Origin: Drosophila persimilis | Lineage: Eukaryota > Arthropoda > Insecta > Diptera > Drosophilidae | Assembly (NCBI RefSeq): GCF_003286085.1 | Contig: NW_020825312.1 | Span: forward strand, 3,844,001 to 3,908,000 | Direction of reading: 5' to 3' | Length of the DNA stretch: 64,000 nucleotides | In this document: positions 23,601 through 34,429 of the stretch, piece by piece | How the letters are laid out: every line of letters starts with the position of its first letter | Numbering within the stretch: position 1 is the stretch's first letter | Position numbers and translations under genes: made by a program | The notes under the pieces: generated by a model | Databases searched by the model: none | What the model was told of the DNA's origin: nothing | Seen by the model: the letters and a program-made list of their open reading frames with translations, nothing else

Positions 23601-25699
23601 TGGACCACAGTGCGGAGCTGGAGAAGCGTCCGTTTACCCCGTCCCAACTGGTGGCAGAGATAATAGTGGAGGACGCGACCGAGGAGTTGGAGGCCGAGGC
23701 CGCCATGATTGAGGAGCGTCGTCCCTCACAGAATATGCAGGACTACTCTAAAATACCCGACATCATGGTAACGGAGGAGTTAAAGTCTCCAATTTTAGAA
23801 GAGGAGACCGACGACTTCCCCGAGAAGTCCCTGTACAAAGTTCGCACCGAGGAGGAGCTTCATAAGGCAAGCGATACCTCTATGTACGAGAAGGCCAAGG
23901 CCGAAGAGAAGGAGCAGGACTTCCAGAGGCGAGTACAGGAACAGTACAGACAGAAACTGGAGGAGCTAAAGCGTGCCGAAGTCGGTGCGGAGTACGATGA
24001 TCGCAAAGCCCCCGATTCGCCAGACTCCTTTGAAATGGTCGAGCAGCCGGACATATCGGACGAGTTCGTCATCATTGAGGAGGTGGCCAAGGAGGCCAAC
24101 GAAGTGGATCTCGGCGGCAAGAGCATCAAGATAGCCCCTATCAAGTACGAGCAGAAACACGACTCTGACGTTGAAAAGATCATCATCAAGTCGGCCCCCG
24201 CCGACCCCAAGCTGGGATCTCAGCTGTACAAGGATGATCTCAACTTTGAGTTCGAGGAGAGCCCGCCCACGGGCGCCAGCAGCAGCAGCGATCAACAGGA
24301 GGAGAGCGATTCTAGCGACACGGCGGCAGCCAACAAGCGGTGGGTGGAGATGCAGTTGACGGACAACCAGCTGCGATATCCCTACGACCTCACTGGCGCC
24401 GTGTTGGAGGACATCAAGGAGGAGGATGGGGAGTTCGAGGTCGGCAGTAGTCGCATCAGCAGCTTTAAGGACTCGTTCTCGAGCACACCCGAATACGATG
24501 TGATGGCCGCGCGACGGTACCACTCCCGCGGCGAGCACGACGATGTGTCCATGAGCAGTCTGCAGGAGTTCGAGTCCCTGGAGCAGGCCATTTCGTTGGA
24601 GAACCGTAACCGAACCCACCAGGGCTCCACGGACTCGAGCAACGGCAGCTTCACACGTCGCTACGTGGTCCGACACAGCGGAAGTGGAACTGCGCCCGGC
24701 GACGATGTGTCTATATCCAGTCTAAAGGAGTTCGAGGGCCTGGAGAATGCCTGCATTGAAGCCCATCTCATTGAGATCAAGGCCAGGGAAGAGGCTGCAC
24801 TACTCTCACGATCCGATGAGTCGAACAAATCGAATGGAAGCGACAAAGGAGCCGCTGGCAATGTTGTGGTAACCAAGGTGACCCGCACAGTTACCCGCAC
24901 CGAAGTGGTGCCCTCCGGCCAAGCGGAAAACATTGAAGCCCTGCTAAAGCAGAAGCTGGAGCTGGAGGAGGGTGACACTAAGCAGGGATCCGCGTCGGTG
25001 AAGATGGCCGACCTAACCGGCACTGAGTTTGAGAACAAGTCTAAGATCGATAGTCAGGACTCCGAAAAGGACAGCATCGATAGTATGGAGATCAGCAAGA
25101 GTCACGACATGATGACCAGCAGCATTGAAAGCTTCGATATCTCAAAGGACGCCACCACGCGATCCGACATTGATTCCCTGGAGATTGATAAGCGCCACTC
25201 GCGCCAGGAGAGCATCGAGTCGTTCGGTGACGAGCAGCTCGACCTCATGACCAAGTTTGTCAGCGGCGGAGGAGTCACACTGGGAGATGGTCTGACGACC
25301 ACCACCACAACTACCACTACTAGCACCGATGCTGATGGGCATGAACACACCGTAACGCGGGTGATAACGACCACAACGACTGTAGGCGGCGGTGTTCAGG
25401 AACTGCCTCTGGATGAGAGCGGCATGTCGAAGGACGTGTCCATCGACTCCCTCAATCTCTGCGTGGAGCTGACGACCAGCTCTGCTGGTACCACGGCGAC
25501 GTATCAGACAAGCGCAGGCAACTCGCAAATGTCTGGAAGCATCACGAGCTGTGCCTCCAGTACGCTAATGGAGGACTCGTTCCCTGGTGTGGGTGCCATG
25601 TCGTCGTCGCAAATGTCTGCTAGTTTCTGGTCGCACGACGAGTCCACGGTGGTCGAGGATGAGGGCGACCAAGTGAAGAAGCAGCAACAAGGCCAGTAA
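20652..25699 (+). CDS. Ank2: Ank2 terminal giant exon (about 1681 residues)
   Basis: The acceptor is GTTTTGTAG/AA (phase 1) and the stop TAA is at 25697-25699. The product is acidic and Ser/Thr-rich, with proline motifs (PIPKPRAPIKHT) near the start. Around 23.8-24.0 kb there is a predicted coiled coil (MYEKAKAEEKEQDFQRRVQE and on). It is followed by PDSFEMVEQPDISDEFVIIE, a cluster of two repeats (DDVSMSSLQEFESLEQA and DDVSISSLKEFEGLENA) and late SxDS/SIESF motifs. There is no transmembrane segment or enzyme motif, which fits an extended cytoskeletal tail on the inner axonal membrane. Antisense frames over this exon are shadows. Assignment to Ank2 rests on phase-compatible splicing with the upstream exons and on location. 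Confidence 0.75.
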
Positions 25700-26890
25700 G
25701 GCCAGTGGCGCAGGATGGGAGAGAGAGAATACTCGTACATACCTAGACGTATATGAAAATGGGGCTTGAACAGAGACATAGAATATTTGGCTAGGTAAGC
25801 ATCCCGAGGCCAGGCTTCGCGGCTTTATGTTCTTTGATTTCCTTTTGATTTTTTCCTTTACTTGGTCTTCGATATAGAAGCAGAGCTCAACTATGAAAGA
25901 GAAAAGTAATACTCGCCGCCCCATACCAGCATTCCATATATTAAACTTCGTTTTTCTCCTTCTGATCTTACAGACAAGGCGCACGTCTAGAGGAAACACC
26001 GATGAATTACTCTCTGGAAGGGCAGCAGTAGCATCTTCACCAGCTCTGAACTTCACCGATTTCAAATCACAGACTTAAGACCGAAAATCGAAAAGCAGAA
26101 TAAATAATTAGACAATTTGACATTTTCCATCTATACACACATTTTTAATGATATTGAACTGCATACCCGAGTTTTTAAATGCAAATATATATATTTTATA
26201 TATTTATAAAAACTATAAAATCGCGAACATGAATATGAATATGTCAGGCACTAGCTGTTTAACGCATTTTCTTATTGGCTTTAATATTTAAAAATTAAAT
26301 AAAAGCGAATGCTTTGTGCTACAGCGTCGTAATGGAATACACCTTTGCTTTTAATTTGATGTAGTTATTACGAGTATCTATGTATATGAACGAAGGATAT
26401 TATTAAATGAATCGCTTATTATTGTAGTTTAATTTAAGCAATTATACAAGCGCATGTGTAAACGGGGACGTAATCAAATAGTAGTCAAAACCTGGAAAGT
26501 GAAATGCTTTTAAAGTCTCATTTTTTTACAAGAACCAAGCAAATTTTGACGCTTGCATATTTTAACATTGACATATACCTAAATATACAATTCGAGAAAC
26601 CATACATAGATCAAATTTAAATCACATGTACGAACAATATATGGAGATTATTCACTTGAAGCTACCACTTAAAACAGCCCACGACGTGTATCGCTAATTT
26701 TCGTAATGCACATCTTGCGTGTATTCGTCAAAATACCTACTTATTGAAAGGATTTAAACGTTTTGGCATCACCACTGTAATGGGATATAAATAAAATAAT
26801 ATTTGTGTTAAAAACATACGAGAAATATTAAAAAAAGAACATTATTGTATTGTAAACCACACGCGAATGAATAACCAAATAAAATGCTTA
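25700..26890 (+). terminator. Ank2: Ank2 3' UTR with several polyadenylation signals
   Basis: The AT-rich stretch after the last stop has AATAAA at 26099-26104, 26298-26303, 26790-26795 and 26878-26883. No frame is supported. Several successive signals suggest alternative 3' ends, as expected for a long neuronal transcript. Confidence 0.5.
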
Positions 26891-27152
26891 ATAAAAATTG
26901 CTGTTGGCTGTTATAAAATATCATGGGAAAGTATCTCGATCGGGAATATTCACCAAATCATGAGAGGCGTTGCCCACCAAGAAGGAGCGGAGCTATAGCG
27001 GTTAAACGTTATTGTCCTTGATGCCATTTTCAGGCTGAGCGTTCATAGCCACTTCATCATTGCCCTAAATAGTGAAGAAAACTTTATAACTGGGACAAAT
27101 TTATCCTTGATCCTTCATTGGGACTCCATAAAATGTTTGATGGATAATGCAT

Positions 27153-27365
27153 AATGTTCTTGCCGGCTACGTAGCTGACGGCGAATATGGCATCGAATAT
27201 ATAGGAGCGCCCACTCTCGTCTAGGTGGAAGAAGAGCATGTTCTTGGCAATGGCTGAGGAGAGGAAATTCATTGTCTTGTAGTGCCTCGGCATCACATTC
27301 AAATAGTTGCTGGCATCCTCCTTGCTGACAGGCTTCGCGGGGATGCCGCCGAGCCTGGGCAGCTG
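27153..27365 (-). pseudogene. Pka-R1 (cAMP-dependent kinase type I regulatory subunit) gene fragment
   Basis: On the minus strand about 69 codons read without a stop. They match the region between the linker and the first cyclic-nucleotide-binding domain of PKA RI subunits: GGIPAKPVSKEDASNY, then HYKTMNFLSSAIAKNMLFFH, then LDESGRSYIFDAIFAV and AGKNI. Substitutions at normally fixed positions (ERSDIFDAMF has become GRSYIFDAIF) and loss of all that should follow (the QQGDEGDNFYVID part and the second domain) show a dead or captured fragment. Similarity stops near 27153. The adjoining sequence (about 27110-27135) resembles the GATCC...GACTCCATAAAAT repeat seen inside the palindrome at 31.05 kb, so the fragment abuts a repeat. 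A pyrimidine stretch and CAG near 27414-27421 could be the old acceptor. Confidence 0.72.
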
Positions 27366-27544
27366 TTTTTGACATTGGTGACTTGTGTAGTGTCATTCAG
27401 TCTGACTTGTTCCTGCAAAAGCAGACGCACACTCGAAAAAAAGAGATATCTTGAGGATCACGGCATATCGCCCTCATTATCTAACGGTTTTATAAGGATT
27501 TTATCTTCAATATACATACATATGTGAATCGGAATAATCATTTT

Positions 27545-28290
27545 TTATACCCGATACTAAAAAATGAGTATGTATATTAGATTTGTGGTGAAAGTGGATG
27601 TGTGTAACACCTAGAAGGAACCGTTTCCGATCTCATAATGTACACATATTCTTGATCAGCATCAATAGCCGAGTCGTTTGAGCCATGTCTGTCTGTCCGT
27701 CCCTATTAGCGCCTAGTGCTCAAAGACTAAAAGAACTAGAGCAACGACATTTTATACCCGGACTTCTGTGATATGTCACTGTTACAAGTATATTTCAAAA
27801 CTTTGCACCGCCCACTTCCGCCCCCACAAAGGGCGAAAAACTGTGGCATCCACGATTTCAAAGATACTAAAAAACCAAAAACGCAGAATTGTAGAAGATG
27901 ACTTTATCTTCTAGAGTGCATAATCTGAACCAGATCGTGTAATTATTATGTCCAGAATCAAGAAAACAATTTCATTCTCTCTCGCTCTGTCTCTCTCTAA
28001 CACACAGTTTTCATGGTCGGCTTTGCCTATTGCAAAATTTGAGTTCAAGGGTCTCAGAGACCATAAGAGCTATAGCAACCAAATGTCCACACTCCTGTGA
28101 TATCGGACCTTGACTAGTTAGCTTCAAAATTTCGACACACCCCCTTGCGCCCCCGCAAAGGACGAAAATCTGGGGCATCCACAAATCTCAGAGACTATTA
28201 AAGCTAGAGTAACCAAATTTGGTATCCACATTTGGTTAGATCTCGCTATTAAACGTATATTTCAAAATTTCGTTAGCCCTCTTTTTTTTA
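27545..28290. repeat. Interspersed repeat copy, transposon-derived
   Basis: The copy begins TATACCCGATACTAAAAAAT and contains CATGTCTGTCTGTCCGTCC, TTCTTGATCAGCAT and CTCTCGCTCTGTCTCTCTCT. Within it the CTCAGAGAC/AGCTAGAGTAACCAAAT block occurs more than once. It is alignable to 28480-28870. No open frame is present. It looks like a non-autonomous element of the Drosophila MITE/Helitron-like class; the class is inference. Confidence 0.6.
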
Positions 28291-28479
28291 TTAAATTTTT
28301 TGAGTTTTATTTTAAGCGAAAACAATACAAATAAAAAATAATAATAAAACAATAAGAATCCAAAATAATGATAACTCATTAAAAATAAAAAATAATCATT
28401 ATTCAATAAAAATGAAAAATAATAATTATATCATAAATGTTTTGATCCAAAAATAATAATTATTCAATAATAATATACC

Positions 28480-28875
28480 CAATACTCAAAATGAGTGGTG
28501 AAAATGGATGTGTGTAACGTCCAGAAGGATGCGTTTCCGACCCCATTAAGGATATACATATATTCTTGATCAGCATAAATAGCTGAGTCAATAGAGCCAT
28601 GTCTGCCTGTCCGTCTCTTCGTTCGTCCCGATGAGTGCCTAGATTTCAAAGATCAGAGCTGGAACAACCAAATTTTTTATCCAAGCTCCTATGATATCAC
28701 ACTGCTACAAGTATATTTGAAAATTTCCCTCGTCCCGTTCGTAAAAAATCACAATTTTGAAGATACCAAAAAGCTAAAAACTCCGAACTATAGAGAATCA
28801 CTATTTCTACCAGATTGCTTAGTGTAGATAAGATCCGATTATTATAGCCAGAAGAAACAAATGAAACTTCAGTGG
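28480..28875. repeat. Second, shorter copy of the 27.5-kb interspersed repeat
   Basis: It starts TATACCCAATACTCAAAATG and shares GTGGTGAAAATGGATGTGTG, the CAGAAGGA..GTTTCCGA block, TTCTTGATCAGCAT, GAGCCATGTCTG, and the AGATAAGATCCGATTATTAT end with neighbouring copies. It is shorter and diverged from the 27.5-kb copy, which indicates old insertions. The AT-rich DNA between the copies (28291-28479) and after them (28876-29345) shows no gene. Confidence 0.6.
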
Positions 28876-29798
28876 CCATTTACCAAACAGTAGATAGATG
28901 TGCCAGTTCATACATAAACATGTCGCAAACGAACTTTCTGGATCAGGTCTTTCTTTCAGGTCTTCGGCTCTGGCGTTCGTCTACCACCGCGTCATTATGA
29001 TCCAGCCAGCCCAGCAACGCATGGCTTGAGATAGTATTTTACTCTATGTACATACATATATAGTAAAGTATAGTTATAGAAATTTGTGTTTTGTTTTTGT
29101 TGCTTTTTTCTTGAGGGTCATTGAGGGTTACTTTACTGGTATCATAGGTTATAGGTTTTACGGTTACTGGCATTTTTGGAAAATTGAATATTTTGTTCGG
29201 AGTTCGGACGCTTGCCCCACAATATCAAGGCAATTGTTATTATGTACATATATGCTTTAGATGCTAATTGTGTTCAATATAGAATAAAAAATATAATGAG
29301 CGGATATATTTAATATATATCATACATGACTACACAGTGTAATAATTGTCCATTAGGGTGCGTACGTTCATCGTACGTGCTTCGCAGGTGCAAACATTGC
29401 CGACGTCGTCTTCCTTCCTGCACCATGCTTTACCTCATCGGCTTCTACCGGGTAAATTTTCCTTGTTTCCCCCTATTCATCTTTTCCAATTCATCGCAAA
29501 GTCCCCGCTGGCTCATGCACACGGGGCCACGATGACGTGAGCCGCTCGGGATATGATTCCTGTCGCGCGAGGCTGTGCCTTTTGGCCTTTGGGTCCGGCC
29601 ACTTCCATGGCGCTTTTCCTTGCGTCTCAGCCTTTCCTGCCCGCTCGCCGTCTGTACCTCCTCTGCGGGTGATTCCGACGTACCTCCTCGTTCTCTCGGG
29701 AGCTCCAAGGGATGTGATCCTGACTGAACTGTGGCAGCCACTGGCCGTTCTGCTGCGGGCCATAGCCATGATGTCGCTACTGTGTCGCTGAGTCGACA

Positions 29799-30250
29799 AT
29801 GTGGCCTCCCGTCCGCTGCAGGGACATTATGTCAGCAATCCCATCCTTCATACGCCGCCGAATAAAACGCTCAGCTTCGACACGCGTAAGTGAATCAGTA
29901 TGTAATTGTGTATTTATTTTAAAATATATCTTTCTTCACAGAGAACTTATGTACCACAGACCGAGTCGTATCCAATTTCCTCACGCCAGATGGAGTCTTA
30001 TCTAGGAATTACCAATGCTAATTCGAGAGAGACTGAGTCCTACCCCAGCCAGCTAGAATCGAATCCCATCAGGACATTGCACCCTTTACAAGATCCGAAC
30101 CCAGCAAACCATCGTCATTCTTCCACCGGGTCATCGACAGCATGGACTTTGACCATGGCAACGAAGGGAGGGGCTACGCGGGCTACTAGATTCTATATAG
30201 AACTCATTGTTTTTAGGTTAAAGGATAAACGCGTCCACATATTTAGATAG
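29799..30250 (+). CDS. Small orphan gene copy in left palindrome arm, C-terminus shifted
   Basis: Two exons, 29799-29885 and 29942-30250, are separated by a 56-bp intron with canonical ends (CGC/GTAAGT, TTCACAG/AG), phase 0. The predicted protein of 131 residues starts MWPPVRCRDIMSAIPSFIRR and continues into RTYVPQTESYPISSRQMESY, a segment with repeated (T/M)ESYP. Relative to the right-arm copy an 8-bp insertion (GTCATCGA near 30130) changes the frame before the last 15 codons of that copy, so this copy ends in unrelated residues. I do not recognise the protein. Upstream exons may exist but none is supported. It could also be a non-coding spliced transcript. Confidence 0.35.
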
Positions 30251-30970
30251 TAGATACAAATGTTTTCCACTTGTTTATTTATTTGTACTATCTATGTTAT
30301 GATGAATAAAACTATTGAAAAACAATGCTTGTTGTATCCTGTAACGGGGAGTGGGAGTCCTTACCGAAGGATCAAGATCACGGGGGAGGGGGCATGGCAC
30401 ACCCCGATTGGGCCAAAAATAAGGGAGAAAACCAGATATATATGACTGGAGAAAATATCCTTTATCCTTGTTCCTTTATAAGGACTGCATTAGATCAAGG
30501 ATGTTATTTCGAACACAGAAAGCCTTCGCAAGACTAGATCGGGCTGCAAGTAACGAAGAAAACACTAAAGTTGGTGTTGTCAATTGTTGTACAACAACAA
30601 CTCTCAACGACCAAAGAAAATATGAAAAACGTAAAAATAAAATTAAAACGAATTTAAAAAAAACCAGCGACCTTCTGCTATTTCTGTTTGCCTGGTATCG
30701 CAGATTTGAAATTAACGTTTTTCTCCATTTGAGCGGCCAAAGAAAATATGAAAAACGTAGAAATAAAATTAATAGGCGCCCCTATCGATGATTTACTCTA
30801 TTCTGCTTTTTGTGGCCCGATCGGGACATGCGGCTTCCTTATAAAGGACCAAGGATAAAGGATATTTTCTCCAGTCATATATATCTGGTTTTCTCCCTTA
30901 TAAAAATGGCCCAATCGGGGTGTGCCATGCCCCCTCCCCCGTGATCTTGATCCTTCGGTAAGGACTCCAA

Positions 30971-31164
30971 CAACCCCTACATTATATATTTTGTTTTCTC
31001 GGCTATTTGTGGGCCGATCTGGACATGCGATCGAAAACATTTCCCTGATTTTATGGAGTCCTTATAAAGGATCAAAAAGATTTTACCCAATCAAAATCAT
31101 TTAGTTTTCTCTGCTATTTGTGAACCGATCTAGGCGTGCCACGTCTTTTTTTAGTCGTAATAGT
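30971..31164. repeat. Repeat unit near palindrome centre
   Basis: These bases are only in the right arm. They are made of diverged copies of a motif also seen at 30795-30860 and 27110-27135: a TTTTCTC..CTATTTGTG stretch, CCGATCTGGACATGC-like and GGAGTCCTTATAAAGGATC. They look like tandem remnants of a small mobile element that may have driven the inversion. Confidence 0.45.
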
Positions 31165-31326
31165 TTCCCCATTACAGGATACAACAAGCATTGTTTTTCA
31201 ATAGTTTTATTCATCATAGCATAGATAGTACAAATAAATAAACAAGTGGAAAACATTTGTATCTACTATCTAAATATGTGGACGTGTTTATCCTTTAACC
31301 TAAAAACAATGAGTTCTATATAGAAT

Positions 31327-31709
31327 CTAGTAGCCCGCGTAGCCCCTCCCTTCGTGGCCATAGTCAAAGTCCATGCTGCCGGTGGAAGAATGACGATGGT
31401 TTGCTGGGTTCGGATCTTGTAAAGGGTACAATGTCCTGATGGGATTCGATTCTAGCTGGCTGGGGTAGGACTCAGTCTCTCTCGAATTAGCCTTGGTAAT
31501 TCTTGGATAAGACTCCATCTGGCGTGAGGAAATTGGATACGACTCGGTCTGTGGTACATAAGTTCTCTGTGAAGAAAGATATATTTTAAAATAAATACAC
31601 AATTACATACTGATTCACTTACGCGTGTCGAAGCTGAGCGTTTTATTCGGCGGCGTATGAAGGATGGGATTGCTGACATAATGTCCCTGCAGCGGACGGG
31701 ACGCCACAT
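31327..31709 (-). CDS. Small orphan gene copy in right palindrome arm, intact
   Basis: Exons 31623-31709 and 31327-31566 on the minus strand flank a 56-bp intron with GTAAGT and TTCACAG ends. They join in phase 0 to give 108 residues ending STGSMDFDYGHEGRGYAGY and a TAG. The middle has three ESYP-like repeats (TESYP, MESYP, TESYP) and is Arg/Ser/Tyr-rich, with no recognised domain. An in-frame stop just upstream (TGATGT) sets MW as the first possible Met unless more 5' exons are spliced in. A further donor-like site (CTACCGG/GTAAGT near 32340) suggests a 5' exon. The gene lies head-to-head in mirror image with its left-arm copy. Confidence 0.4.
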
Positions 31710-32425
31710 TGTCGACTCAGCGACACAGTAGCGACATCATGGCTATGGCCCGCAGCAGAACGGCCAGTGGCTGCCACAGTTCAGTCAGGATCACATCCCT
31801 TGGAGCTCCCCCGAGAACGAGGAGGTACGTCGGCAGGAAAAGCGGAGACGCAAGGAAAAGCGCCATGGAAGTGGCCGGACCCAAAGGCCAAAAGGCACAG
31901 CCTTGCGCGACAGGAATCATATCCCGAGGGGCTCACGGCATCGTGGCCCCGTGTGTATGAGCCAGCGGGGAGTTTGCGATGTCAGCTGGTCAGGCGCCTG
32001 AGTGGACAGCCATCAGCGCACACACCCCTGTATCAACTGGAAGAAGAGAAGGGTGAAGCCCCCGGTAAGCAATGGTGGGCATATCGGTGTCCGCGGGCAC
32101 GCAAGAGGTATTACTGGACACCGAAGGGGCGACCCGCTTAAACGAAAGGAAGAGTTAAATAAAGTAAACTAACTAATAATAACTTAATAACTTTACCTGG
32201 CGGAGTAAGAGGCGGGGATTGCGGCATAGCAGTTTGTGGAGAGAGACGGTCTCGCCCAGAGAGAATAAAAAATGGGAGAAGAACAAAGAAAAAATAGTCA
32301 ATGGAAAAGATGAATAGGGGGAAACAAGGAAAACTTACCCGGTAGAAGCCGATAAGGTAAAGCGCATGGTGCAGGAGGGCAGACGGTAATGTATGCATCT
32401 GCGAATCTCGTACGTCATACGTCGT

Positions 32426-33740
32426 AAAAAGTTGCTGTTGCGATACACGCTATCGTTGGGGCAGTATCGACTTGATCGCGAAAGCCACCATCGCGTCATT
32501 ATGAACGATTAGTTGACAGCAGCAGAGCAACTCCAATTTTACTGAAGTTGGTTTTTGCCGAAATGCCGTAAATTGGAAGAGCGTATTTCCATATGGCGCT
32601 GAGGAATCCTCAGGTTTCGCGGCCAGGTTTGTTAACAAATTCAGCGATTTGTCTCTACTACTGCATAAAAGACACCCGAAACCGTATAAAATTCTCCTCC
32701 GTCTTTTCTCTTTACTTAACAAAAATAATTATTGCGATAGCTTTCACCAGCTCGGCGCTCAAATTCGTCAGGTTTCACCATTTGCTTTCAATGGGCTTAA
32801 CTTTTTAAAAAAAATTTATAACAAAACACAAATTTGTGAAAAATTAAAAAAAATTAATGTCTTGGGAAAAAAGGATATTATGAAATGGATGAAATCCTTG
32901 TTACAAAATAGCCTATTTTCACACATATATGATATTCTTTTATCGGAAATGGGTAATAAATAAGCAGGAAAAATATGATTGTGGGTTGAGACCTTATTTT
33001 TTAACAATCCAATAAAAAGTAGTCCTTAAAATTAGCCAATCTTGTAGAAGATTGATTTTTCATACGAATAAAGTTATATGTTCAGCCGAATATATGTACA
33101 CATCGGGGATTACGATTTCCGATCTTGAACAGAGATTAGTTAGTCTATTGTCGACCATAGGGTACTTGAATACATACAAGAATATTATGAAACTTGAAGA
33201 ATTTTAGATCAGTTTAGGTGGTAGTTTTTCTCTTAAGTAATTAGTCAGATAGATCTATAAGGAGAATTTTCAACACTTATATTACGCCGTTTAACTCGAG
33301 ATTGAATAGATGTTTTTTAATGTTGGTTCAAGTTGGTTAAGGTGAACTCAGTTCGTTCACAGTGAACATTCCTGAAAGAGCAATAACTAGGGCTGCAAAA
33401 CCATCGATGGTCGATCCATCTGAGTCACCATTTACGGCATGTTATATATGTACTGTTTTTGTATATTTTGACTTTGAAATTGAGTTGACAGTATATTTAC
33501 GGTAAATAATGGTATATTTTATCAATTTCATCAATCTATTAAATAAGCATACATATCCTTGTCACTAATTCACTTTCAAACAATTTCGCATCAAACGAAC
33601 GCATTCAGTCGATAGTATCGATGGCCGAACTGGTTTCTTCGAATCGGTTACTGGCTCTTTTTGCTCTCTTCAAATCGGTGTATGTTCTCTCTTTCACTTT
33701 TTTTGATGTTCACATTCAAAATATTTTCATGTGATGGGGT
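32426..33740. other. AT-rich intergenic DNA, no gene seen
   Basis: There is no supportable frame. It includes a block at 33000-33100 (TTAGCCAATCTTGTAGAAGA) that recurs, diverged, at 34440 and 35205, and a block at 33430-33530 with CATTTACGGCATG and GTATATTTACGGTA words resembling Drosophila core-promoter motif 6. Confidence 0.5.
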
Positions 33741-33968
33741 AAAACAGGTATATCGTACATTAACGGAACCGGTTTTGGCATTTGAAACGGTTTTGAAACG
33801 GAAAAACGACGGATTTTTCTTTTGAACCAATGAAAATCGTCAAAAATGTTTGTCAAAACAGGTATATCGTACATTAACGGAACCGGTTTTGGCATTTGAA
33901 ACGGTTTTGAAACGGAAAAACGACGGATTTTTCTTTTGAACCAATGAAAATCGTCAAAAATGTTTGTC
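33741..33968. repeat. Tandem duplication, 2 x 114 bp
   Basis: Two adjacent copies of a 114-bp unit (AAAACAGGTATATCGTACAT ... ATGTTTGTC) are virtually identical, beginning at 33741 and 33855. The unit contains direct GAAACGGTTTTGAAACGG words. The frames in it are by-products. Confidence 0.9.
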
Positions 33969-34429
33969 AAACCGATATTTTTCTAAAAAAAAAACATGAT
34001 GCTGCAGAAACATGCTTATGTGACCACTTCAGTTTTTTACCGTCTGCAACATGTATGGATCAGACTTATGTGCCGCGTATTTCGCGAAAATGTTTGTATT
34101 TGCAGGCTTCAACGAATGCAGAAACTAGTCAGATTCTGTTTTAAAGCAATTAACGATATTTTGCAGCTAGGTCTTCTTACAGAGGCTAAGTATAAGTATT
34201 GATCTTTATACGTATATATACAAGAAACTAATTATATGAATGAATGGGTCTAAATTATTACTAATCTTTCAACTAGGCTTTGAAAACAGAATTTTAATGT
34301 TAATTAAAATAAATAGGGTATAAAGCGATACTCTTAGCGGGTAGTTGACCAGCAACAATGACGAAACATTCCAGACAAACTTTCATTTATTTGTTTAAAC
34401 CTTGTTTAAGAAGAAATTCAATGGAGTTG

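Larger units (their letters stand above)
29350..32425. repeat. Large imperfect palindrome (inverted repeat), arms about 1.1-1.6 kb
   Basis: The left arm 29350-30485 is the reverse complement of the right arm 30838-32425. Outer blocks pair 29350-30345 with 31165-32425, and an inner block pairs 30353-30485 with 30838-30970. Stretches of over 150 bp are nearly identical (for example around 29790-30000 with 31510-31720). The left arm lacks about 330 bp present on the right (about 31975-32305), and has insertions of about 33 bp near 29640 and 8 bp near 30130. The right arm has about 190 bp extra at 30971-31164. The loop is about 350 bp and AT-rich. Arm differences argue against an assembly artefact. 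A read-through transcript would fold into a very long hairpin. Confidence 0.9.

Noticed and set aside
31767..32141. Plus-strand 124-codon frame in the right palindrome arm
   Set aside because: The only convincing intron in the arm is on the minus strand. The frame is not kept in the left arm beyond the deletion and has no family match. A weak possibility remains.
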